From assembly GCF_003605435.1 (NCBI RefSeq), contig NZ_QXQB01000001.1:248001-312000 (forward strand): 64,000 nucleotides of DNA. The letters are read 5' to 3'. This document shows, piece after piece, positions 8,281 to 15,310 of this stretch. A program made the position numbers and the translations under genes. The notes under the pieces were generated by a model, which worked only from the letters and a program-made list of their open reading frames with translations, was not told where the DNA came from and made no database searches. Each line of letters opens with the position of its first letter. Position 1 is the stretch's first letter. This DNA is from Paenibacillus pinisoli. Lineage in GTDB: Bacteria > Bacillota > Bacilli > Paenibacillales > Paenibacillaceae.

Positions 8281-9408
8281 TTATGTATGCATATATTTTT
8301 CCGGGTTAACGGCTACTTGCCGCAGTGTAAAGGAAGGCGGATCGCCTAAATCTTCCTGGAATAAGCGGGATATTTTATCATAATGCGCCTCAGCCGCCAG
8401 AGGATCATGCTCCAGCAGATGCGCTGCAATAATTCGGGCCTGATATTCTTCGTGATAGGGATTAGAAGCTACCATTTGATACATATACGGCAGCGCATCG
8501 GCATAATGCCTGCCGCTCAGCTCATGGCGGATAACCGCTTCCAGCATAGCGTGAAAATCGGACTCGGCCTTCAGCTTGGCTGCGGCCGCCCATTCCCAGT
8601 CATGCTCCTTCAGAAATCCTTCATGATAAAGCTGTACGGCTTCGCGCGCATAATGAATATGCCGCTCTGTCCGGTAAGCGCCGCATAGGTCGGCAAACTG
8701 GGTCCATTCATCACGAAGAGGCGGAGCTTTAAGCCGGTAGCTGCCGCCTTCACCTTTATCTTGCTCTACGATGTCGAATAATCCATGCTGTTCCAAATCC
8801 TTGCGCAGCTGATAGACAGTGGAATGCAAATTGACTTGTGCTCGCTCAACGTCTTTGCCAGACCATAGTGCTTCTATAATTTTGCTCTTGCTGACCGGCG
8901 AACCCCGGTTAATAAATAGCAGCGCAAGCAATTCCCTCGATTTTGAATTGCGAAATTTGACAAGAACGCCATGCTCCGTCTCGACTCTGAACCAGCCGAA
9001 ACATTTAATAATCGCCTTCATCGTTCTGCTGGGCATGGCAAGCACCTGACGTGCGACAAAGCGGTTCAGGGCTCTTCCCATGCTTTCTTTGGTGACCGGC
9101 TTCATAATGTAATCCAGCGCTTCGACATCGAAGGCTTGATGGGCGTATTGCTGATAGGCGGTGATGTATACGATTTGCACTTTCGGCCGGATGGCATAGA
9201 TCCGCCGGCCGAGCTCCAGCCCGTGCATGACGGCCATCTCCATATCAAGCAGCACGAGATCGAACTTCCCGGCCTCTGCTTCCATAAGCAGCAGCGCCGG
9301 ATCCGTATATATGCCTTCAACGGATACGTTGTCATAACCGGAGAGCACTTTGCTGATGCGCTTCAAAGCCGGAGCCTCGTCATCTACAATTCCTACCCTG
9401 ATCTTCAT
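8281..9408 (-). CDS. Response regulator with SARP/BTAD output domain
   Basis: A 375-residue regulator. Residues 1-120 form a receiver with all catalytic residues: acidic pair D9/D10, phosphoacceptor D55 (LVLLDMEM), T83 and K103 (IMKP). Residues 130-235 are an OmpR-type winged helix (FRNSKSRELLALLFINRG, then SKIIEALWSG). Residues 236-370 form a BTAD-like TPR region, as in SARP activators (HAMLEAVIRHELSGRHYADA). The start follows GAGGTGAGGA. SARP-type regulators bind direct repeats with 11-bp spacing near the -10 box, and such repeats lie in the promoters of both flanking small genes. The likely partner is the kinase at 10132-12516. Confidence 0.88.
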   Translation of the reverse strand: MKIRVGIVDDEAPALKRISKVLSGYDNVSVEGIYTDPALLLMEAEAGKFDLVLLDMEMAVMHGLELGRRIYAIRPKVQIVYITAYQQYAHQAFDVEALDYIMKPVTKESMGRALNRFVARQVLAMPSRTMKAIIKCFGWFRVETEHGVLVKFRNSKSRELLALLFINRGSPVSKSKIIEALWSGKDVERAQVNLHSTVYQLRKDLEQHGLFDIVEQDKGEGGSYRLKAPPLRDEWTQFADLCGAYRTERHIHYAREAVQLYHEGFLKEHDWEWAAAAKLKAESDFHAMLEAVIRHELSGRHYADALPYMYQMVASNPYHEEYQARIIAAHLLEHDPLAAEAHYDKISRLFQEDLGDPPSFTLRQVAVNPEKYMHT

Positions 9409-9469
9409 TTCCTCACCTCAACAACCCCCTGCCGCATCCAATCCGAATAAACGATCTAATAGGCATGCC

Positions 9470-9487
9470 GAGCATCCCGGAATGCTC
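9470..9487. repeat. Inverted repeat between the regulator and the unknown gene
   Basis: GAGCAT and ATGCTC arms surround a 6-nt centre in the 134-bp gap upstream of the regulator. It could be a regulatory site of the regulator gene; no T-run is next to it. Confidence 0.3.
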
Positions 9488-9542
9488 CCACGATGCGTTT
9501 TTGATCTGCACCCCTCTCCAGCTCTTCTTAGAGGCATCGTTA

Positions 9543-9989
9543 TTATCGCGTCAGGTCCGTCTCGAGACTGCTTGCATCACCCGAATGGACATAAGTCTTT
9601 ACAAATATGGAATACATAAGCGGCTTCATAGATGACGTATCGCTGATGTCTACCCAGTAGTATCCCGGCTCAAAGGCGTCTCTGACGGAGATTGGCGGAC
9701 GTTTGCCGGATTTCAGCATGGTGACGACCAGCGGCAGCTCCACACCTTGCACGCTGGCCTCGCGAATTAAATGGAGAATACACTCCCCAAGCTCATCCGT
9801 CAATGTTTTGCCGAATGGCGGCATTACGACTTGGCCCCCGCTTCCGATCGAGCGATTGAATCTAAGTTGGTCTACGACAAGGCCGGCCAGCAAAAGCATG
9901 AATCTTGCAATTTTATAGCTATCCTCATCTTCTGTACCAACCGCTATTTTCGGGACGTGATCCGATAATCTTGCTCCATAATGCTGCAT
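9543..9989 (-). CDS. Hypothetical protein, 148 residues, in the SARP two-component locus
   Basis: I do not recognise this family. The protein is soluble, without signal peptide or membrane helix. It is mixed alpha/beta, with a hydrophobic helix (FMLLLAGLVVDQLRFNRSIG), a Gly/Pro-rich turn, an amphipathic helix (ELGECILHLIREASVQG) and a C-terminal strand-rich part. The start at 9989 is preceded by AAGGGG. Its promoter and leader (9990-10103) are a diverged copy of those of the Sda-like gene, so both are likely targets of the adjacent SARP-type regulator. It lies between the regulator and the kinase. Its coding status is supported by the ribosome site and promoter; its function is unknown. Confidence 0.65.
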   Translation of the reverse strand: MQHYGARLSDHVPKIAVGTEDEDSYKIARFMLLLAGLVVDQLRFNRSIGSGGQVVMPPFGKTLTDELGECILHLIREASVQGVELPLVVTMLKSGKRPPISVRDAFEPGYYWVDISDTSSMKPLMYSIFVKTYVHSGDASSLETDLTR

Positions 9990-10070
9990 CTGATTACCCC
10001 TTTAAACGTAATGCATGCGCTCTACTGCCCATTTTGACGATATTCGCCATAGTTCGACAGCACTATTTTC
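9990..10070 (-). other. Leader resembling the sda-like leader, with remnant start codon
   Basis: The leader of the 148-residue gene aligns with that of the Sda-like gene. Both have a block reading (A/C)TGTCGAA-TATGGCGAA, a TCAAAAT or TTCAAAAT match and a final ATGCAT. In the Sda-like gene that ATGCAT is the start; here it opens a four-codon frame (M-H-Y-V-stop). The AAGGGG of the real gene follows. Confidence 0.55.
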
Positions 10071-10103
10071 ATTATAAAGTGTCAGACTGAAAGCAAACTG
10101 AAA
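10071..10103 (-). promoter_or_regulatory. Activator-type promoter B with 11-bp direct repeats
   Basis: A perfect minus-strand TATAAT (10071-10076) is preceded by TTTCAG elements (CTGAAA at 10087-10092 and 10098-10103 on plus), again 11 bp apart and 10 bp from the -10 box. Over 64 bp the region agrees with promoter A at about 47 positions without gaps. It would drive the 148-residue gene. Confidence 0.65.
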
Positions 10104-10131
10104 ACAGCACCTGCACAGCCTCCGCTCAAGG

Positions 10132-12516
10132 CTATTCCATCCCCTGCTCCGGAATCCGGATTTCAACCTTGGTCCCTTTCCCAGGCTCGCTCCAAATAGT
10201 CAGACCATGCCCGTAAATAAGCTGCAGCCGCTGGTGAATATTCATCAGCGCCATGCCGCTTGGCCGCGCTTCCTGCCGCAGCAGCGACTCCGCTCGTTCG
10301 CTCGTCATGCCTGCGCCGTTATCCTCCACAATAATTTGCAGATAGCCGTGATCGGCCCTAGCTGTCAGCCTCACTTTTCCCCCTTCCTGCTTTTGAGTCA
10401 CCCCATGCTTCACCGCATTCTCCATAATGGGCTGAATAATTAAAGGCGGAACTGTAATATCCAGTGAATCGTCGATATCGTATTCGATATGCAGACGATG
10501 GCCGAATCGGGCCTTTTCGATATACAGATAAGACTTCACAAGCTCGATCTCTTCGCTGAGCCCGATAAACCGGCTCGTATCCTTCATTTGAAAGCTGTTT
10601 CTGAGGTATGAGCTGAGCTTCAGCAGCAGGTCATGCGCCTTCTGCGGCTCCTCTAGCGTAAGAGTCAGCGCCGTATTCAGCGTATTGTACAAAAAATGCG
10701 GCTTGATCTCCGCCTGCAGCATAGCGATTTCGGAGGTGGCTGCCGACTCCGCAAGCTGCTTCATCTCCAGAAACATATCGATCCGGGCATGGAGCTCATG
10801 GGCATGTAACGGCTTCAGCAAAAAGTCATTGACGCCGGCCTGGAAGCTCTCCGCTATATCCGTCACGTCATCCTTGAAGCTCATCATCACAATTGGCAGC
10901 TCCGCATAGCTGTAATTCGAGCGAATCCGCCGCACCAGCTCGAGGCCGGACATGTCGGGAATGGAACCATTCAGCAGCATTACGTCGAGCTTGCGGGACT
11001 GATCCATGTAATCTAGCGCTTTCTCCCCGTCCATAACCGATGAGACCTTATAGCGGTCATTCGTCAATGTTTCATGAATCAATCGCAGGGAGCAGCAATC
11101 CTCACCCACAACGAGAATGTGAAGCGTCGTGCCGTTGACCTGGTCGGTTCTTGCTGCGGCATCAGCCGTCAAGCCGTTCAATCCGTCCTCCGTCTCTCCG
11201 GCAGCCCCCTGAACGGGCAAAGCAGGAGAGCGGATGCGCGCTTGCAGGCGCGGCTCCAGAAAGCGCTTGGAGAAGTCGGTCGTCTCCAGAAATATTAATA
11301 AAAAAATAACATAATAAAGAATTGGCTTATTAAACAGCATGGCCACGTCCCGGGTTAGCAGATAATCATGGAGGAGCGCAAGCACGCTTAGGACCAAGCC
11401 CGCCGCACGGGCGACTGAGCCTTCCCTGCCGTTACGAATGGCATGTGTCAGCATGTACACCAAATATCCGCCTATCACCAGTACATAGAGGTAGAACGCC
11501 AGCCGAATAACAGGATAGAGATGCAGCGGCAATGCGATCAAGGACAGATTAAATACGATGCCGGCCGAGGCAAGCACTTTCATGACAGAACGGTTGAATT
11601 CATTCGGGAATAGCTGATGGACGAATAGGATCGTAATGGCGATCCCGCCATACAGTGAAAGCGAATCCAGAAAGGTCAGCCAGTCAACCGACATGCCGGG
11701 TACAAGCTGCAGAATAAACATATGGTCGATGACCAGCATTCGGATAGCTGCCAGCATACATAAAATACTGTAGTATAATGCGGCCGGGACAAAGCCGTAA
11801 ACGATCCATGTATAGAAATAGTACAAGGAAATAATAATGGCCGAGCCGAGAAAAAACATGGTGCCGGCCAGTTCCTGATCTCGAAGCATCCGCATATTGT
11901 CTGCACTGCCAAGCTCTAGCGCTTCCGTCATCCCCCCGTCCCGTTCCGTATAATTGGAGATTTGAACGATCAGGTCGAGCGAGGTCGATTGCGGCTTGAA
12001 GTAGACGGTCTGGGGATGATAGGCTGGAGCGGAGCTCGCTTCGCTTGGGGACACCTTCCCGCCCTCCGCTATGACCTTTCCGTCTGCTATCACTTTATAG
12101 GCTGTGGGCAACACCGGAATTTTGAGCGCCAGCACATCGGCGGAGGTCTGCAGCTCCACGAGCAGCCGAAAAGTTGCATAGCCCTTATGGTGAGGCCGGA
12201 GGCTGTTCAAATTATAATGACTCCATGGCTGAGGGACGCGGACGACAGCGCCGGTGCCGAGTTCCGGTCCGCTCGCGTGTAATCTGCTGCTTGTCAGCAG
12301 CTCGTCCCAGTAAAACAACCATTCCCCCGCCAGCGTTACTCTGCCGTCTCTCTGCAAATTCCAATTCTCCAGCTGCAATAGGCCTTCAACCGGGACCGGC
12401 GAAGGCTCCTTCAATCTGCCCTTCATCGCAGAAGCCGCAACTAATAACACAACGGCGAACAAGATCACCATAAAATAAGTGCTGCTAGCAATCGATCGTT
12501 TCTGTTGAACTACCAT
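10132..12516 (-). CDS. 7TMR-DISM sensor histidine kinase with degenerate receiver (hybrid LytS-like)
   Basis: A 794-residue membrane kinase. In order it has an N-terminal anchor, an extracellular 7TMR-DISM-type beta domain (about 45-205), seven membrane helices (about 215-415), a receiver-like domain (466-585), a His_kinase domain (LQAEIKPHFLYNTLN, His607) and an HATPase (N-box around N700, EDNGAGM at 731-737). The receiver lacks its chemistry: the phosphoacceptor position is N516 (LLNGSIPDMSG), and the acidic pair region is GED at 471-473, while K568 is kept. It is likely the partner of the SARP-type regulator downstream. Seven-helix DISM domains often sense extracellular carbohydrates, but the ligand here is unknown. 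Confidence 0.87.
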   Translation of the reverse strand: MVVQQKRSIASSTYFMVILFAVVLLVAASAMKGRLKEPSPVPVEGLLQLENWNLQRDGRVTLAGEWLFYWDELLTSSRLHASGPELGTGAVVRVPQPWSHYNLNSLRPHHKGYATFRLLVELQTSADVLALKIPVLPTAYKVIADGKVIAEGGKVSPSEASSAPAYHPQTVYFKPQSTSLDLIVQISNYTERDGGMTEALELGSADNMRMLRDQELAGTMFFLGSAIIISLYYFYTWIVYGFVPAALYYSILCMLAAIRMLVIDHMFILQLVPGMSVDWLTFLDSLSLYGGIAITILFVHQLFPNEFNRSVMKVLASAGIVFNLSLIALPLHLYPVIRLAFYLYVLVIGGYLVYMLTHAIRNGREGSVARAAGLVLSVLALLHDYLLTRDVAMLFNKPILYYVIFLLIFLETTDFSKRFLEPRLQARIRSPALPVQGAAGETEDGLNGLTADAAARTDQVNGTTLHILVVGEDCCSLRLIHETLTNDRYKVSSVMDGEKALDYMDQSRKLDVMLLNGSIPDMSGLELVRRIRSNYSYAELPIVMMSFKDDVTDIAESFQAGVNDFLLKPLHAHELHARIDMFLEMKQLAESAATSEIAMLQAEIKPHFLYNTLNTALTLTLEEPQKAHDLLLKLSSYLRNSFQMKDTSRFIGLSEEIELVKSYLYIEKARFGHRLHIEYDIDDSLDITVPPLIIQPIMENAVKHGVTQKQEGGKVRLTARADHGYLQIIVEDNGAGMTSERAESLLRQEARPSGMALMNIHQRLQLIYGHGLTIWSEPGKGTKVEIRIPEQGME

Positions 12517-12634
12517 TCTCTAGGAATCTCTCACTCTCGGCTGACAATCTCAACATATTTCCTATATTATACTGAAACGGAAAGGGACGCGCGAATGAGC
12601 TGGCAGCGGGCGGCTTCTGGCAATGATTCATGGC

Positions 12635-12662
12635 AAAAACGCCGAAATGATCATATTTCGGC
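12635..12662 (-). terminator. Intrinsic terminator downstream of helD
   Basis: A perfect 8-bp stem, GCCGAAAT and ATTTCGGC, is followed by GTTTTTG on the minus strand. It separates helD from the kinase gene. The 288-bp gap also holds a GC-rich hairpin at 12731-12760 and a kinase -10-like TATAAT at 12566-12571. Confidence 0.7.
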
Positions 12663-12804
12663 TAGTACAATGCTTATAGTGGGATGGCATTAAACCGGCA
12701 AATTGCGTGTATGGACCGCATCCATTCCTTCGCCCGCCACAGCAAAGCAAGCGGCGGGCGGCGTTCCTTATGGTTAGAATGCGGCTCACAGGCTTTAACA
12801 GACG

Positions 12805-14919
12805 TCATTCTTGAGGCTGTTCACGATCAATGAGCGTGGACTTGCTGCCGCGATAAAGCAGCTTCAGCTTATGCAAAGCTCTTGTGCACCCTACATAGAG
12901 CAGCTTCGCATCCAGCTTGTCATAATTGTCGCTGCCCGCATCCGCAATCAGCACGGCATCGAATTCCAGCCCTTTCGACAGATAGACCGGCACGACAGTG
13001 AGACCTCCGCCATAAGTAGGCTGCTTGCTCTGAACTAGCGAAGCCGCTAGGCCTTGCGCCGTCAGATACTGATGAATCTCCTCGCATTCCCGCGCTGTCC
13101 GGCCAATAACCGAAATGGTGTCGTAGCCTCCGTCTTGCAGCCACTCGGAGACAGTCGCATGCAGCTTCGGCAGCCAATGCTCATCCGTTACCGGTTCAGT
13201 CACGACGGGATCTCCGCTCCGGAAGACAGGAACGGCCGGCTTCACGCCGCCAGTCATCCCGCTCAGAATAATGTTGGCGAAATCGATAATTTCCATAGTG
13301 GAGCGGTAGCTTCGGTTCAGCTCAAAAAATCCGGTATCCTTTTCCGCGAACAATCCCATCAGCTCGTTCCAATTCTGAATGCCCGCATAGCTGTGAATCC
13401 CTTGCTGAAGATCGCCCAGCACCGTCATGGAAGTCGTGCGCTGGCATAGACGCAGCGTCTCCAGCTGGAACGGCGAATAATCCTGCGCTTCGTCAATGAC
13501 AATATGGTCGAAGGCCGGAACCTTCAGTCCATACAGCCTGAGATGAATATAAGCCAGCGGCGCCAAATCCTCCGCTGCGGCAATGCCGGCAGCCATACGC
13601 TCCGCAGTCGCCTTCGCGATCGGCTTCGGCACTTGCGTCAGCGCCTGCTTGCCTTTGAACAATGTAATGTACAGCCCTACAGCCGTGAAGGACGGAATAC
13701 GCTTCACAAAGGAATTCAGCTTGGCAAGCGCCGCAGACCGCTTCTTCTTGTCGGCTACGCCGCGGTGCTTCAGCTCCGACTCCAGCCAGCGCTTGATCCG
13801 GCTGGCAAGCCGGTCCCGCTTGACCATAATGGCCTCTTCGCCATAATCCGTATCATACCACTCCCGCATCGTCTCCGGCGATAGCCGGAAGCCGTCCAGC
13901 GGGATAAATTCGGCGGTCGGCACAATGCTGGCTTGCAGCTCATTCAGCCGCTCATCGATCGTTTCCTTGAACGCTATGCTGCCTTTCCAGCGGCCTGACG
14001 CCTGCTCCAGCTCTTCGCTTGTCCGATGCTCCTCGAACCAGTATGCCATCGTATCCGAAGGATCTGCCAGCTTAATGTCATGCTCAAGCAGTTCGACAGC
14101 CCAATCGCTGAACGTCGTCTGGCCGATATCGCCGACCCCGAGCTCAGGCAGGACGCCGGAAATATAATCGAGGAACATGCGGTTCGGAGCAAAAATCATC
14201 ATTCGTTCCGCCCGTATTCTGCCTTCGTATTGATAAAGGAGAAACGCAAGCCGGTGAAGCGCTACGGTCGTCTTGCCGCTGCCCGCAACCCCCTGAATGA
14301 ACAGCGCCTTGCTGCGTTCCGCGCGAATAATGCGGTCCTGCTCGCCTTGAATCGTCGAGACAATATCCCGCAGCTTATTGTCCTTGTTCTCGCCCAGCCG
14401 GTAGAGCAGGAACTCATCCGACACTGCGCCTTCCTCTTGCCCTCTTACATAACTGTCCACCAGACGGACAATTTCGGCACCCCGAATCATGAAGTTGCGC
14501 TTCAGGTGAACATAACCCGTCACTTCGCCATCAGGCGAATCGTATACGGCGGGGTCGTCGCCGCCTGTGAAGGAGTAGAACATGCTTGCGGCAGGCGCGC
14601 GCCAGTCGATAACGAGCAGCTCGTTGCTGCCGTTTTTGGCGACGCCCGCTTTGCCGATGTAGAGCGCCTGGACATGCTCCGGCGCATCAGGCTTCCTGCC
14701 GTCCTGGGACAGCTCCTGAAAGTCCATCCGGCCGAAGTACGGCTCCTTTCTCGCAATCTCCAGACGCCGCTTCCGTTCCTCGCGCTGCAGGTCGAGCATT
14801 TGCTCCGTGAAGTCATCCCCCGTGTACCGGGGGCCAATAGTGCGAATTTGTTCTTCTATATCCCTAAGAGTGCTGTCCAGCCTCTCTTGTTCCCATTGCT
14901 GCAAGGATTTATCCGACAT
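12805..14919 (-). CDS. helD: HelD-like superfamily 1 helicase (RNA polymerase recycling)
   Basis: A 704-residue UvrD/Rep-like protein of the HelD (helicase IV) type. It has an N-terminal coiled-coil arm (residues 1-60), a DUF-like insertion with LLVIDWRAPAASMFYSFTGG, a Walker A GVAGSGKTTVALHR (about 210-223), a Walker B region IDEAQDYSPFQLE, motif III LGDLQQGIHSY, and a C-terminal motif YLSKGLEFDAVLI. In Bacillota HelD removes stalled RNA polymerase from DNA. The ATG at 14919 follows GGAGG. Length is slightly below that of B. subtilis HelD. It is encoded alone, with its terminator about 140 bp beyond the stop. Confidence 0.9.
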   Translation of the reverse strand: MSDKSLQQWEQERLDSTLRDIEEQIRTIGPRYTGDDFTEQMLDLQREERKRRLEIARKEPYFGRMDFQELSQDGRKPDAPEHVQALYIGKAGVAKNGSNELLVIDWRAPAASMFYSFTGGDDPAVYDSPDGEVTGYVHLKRNFMIRGAEIVRLVDSYVRGQEEGAVSDEFLLYRLGENKDNKLRDIVSTIQGEQDRIIRAERSKALFIQGVAGSGKTTVALHRLAFLLYQYEGRIRAERMMIFAPNRMFLDYISGVLPELGVGDIGQTTFSDWAVELLEHDIKLADPSDTMAYWFEEHRTSEELEQASGRWKGSIAFKETIDERLNELQASIVPTAEFIPLDGFRLSPETMREWYDTDYGEEAIMVKRDRLASRIKRWLESELKHRGVADKKKRSAALAKLNSFVKRIPSFTAVGLYITLFKGKQALTQVPKPIAKATAERMAAGIAAAEDLAPLAYIHLRLYGLKVPAFDHIVIDEAQDYSPFQLETLRLCQRTTSMTVLGDLQQGIHSYAGIQNWNELMGLFAEKDTGFFELNRSYRSTMEIIDFANIILSGMTGGVKPAVPVFRSGDPVVTEPVTDEHWLPKLHATVSEWLQDGGYDTISVIGRTARECEEIHQYLTAQGLAASLVQSKQPTYGGGLTVVPVYLSKGLEFDAVLIADAGSDNYDKLDAKLLYVGCTRALHKLKLLYRGSKSTLIDREQPQE

Positions 14920-14993
14920 CTCTTTCCCTCCTAAGCGTAAATAGCTGAGCCCCCAAGGAGCCCAGCTTCAATGAATGTCATGCCAACGCTATA

Positions 14994-15299
14994 TCATGCA
15001 GCGGCTCCCCTTACCCATAATCCGGTAACTACCAGCAGCAGCAGAATATGCACCGCAACAAGAAAAGGTATTCCTACTGTAAAAGATTGATGCTTCGTCT
15101 TATGGCGCCACAGCTTCATGCCGTACCAAGTACCCGCTGCGCCTCCAATAGCGGCTACCAAAAACAGCCGGCGTTCCGGAATGCGCCTCGCCCTTCTTTG
15201 CGCCCGGCGTTTATCCAATCCCATCAGCGTAAATCCGTATAGGCTAAGTATAATCCAATAGCCGAATACGATCGTTAGCCATGTCACTTGCGGCTGCAC
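14994..15299 (-). CDS. DUF1294 small membrane protein
   Basis: A protein of about 100 residues with the DUF1294 pattern: an N-terminal helix (FGYWIILSLYGFTLMGLDKR), the basic RRAQRRARRIPERRL segment, AAIGGAAGTWYGMKLWRHKT and a C-terminal helix. The start appears to be GTG at 15299, or GTG at 15287, which is better spaced from AAGGAG. It begins 11 bp after hrpB and is presumably co-transcribed with it. No enzymatic motif is visible and the family's role is unknown. Confidence 0.8.
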   Translation of the reverse strand: MQPQVTWLTIVFGYWIILSLYGFTLMGLDKRRAQRRARRIPERRLFLVAAIGGAAGTWYGMKLWRHKTKHQSFTVGIPFLVAVHILLLLVVTGLWVRGAAA

Positions 15300-15310
15300 T
15301 CCTTCCTGCC

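Noticed and set aside
12505-12693. A 62-codon plus-strand frame between the kinase and helD
   Set aside because: It overlaps the kinase start and the terminator hairpin and has no ribosome site.
12731-12760. GC-rich hairpin as helD terminator
   Set aside because: CGCCCGCC/GGCGGGCG is a strong stem but lacks a T-run; the better terminator is at 12635-12662.
14026-14934. A 302-codon plus-strand frame opposite helD
   Set aside because: Antisense shadow of a clear helicase gene; no ribosome site and no recognisable fold.
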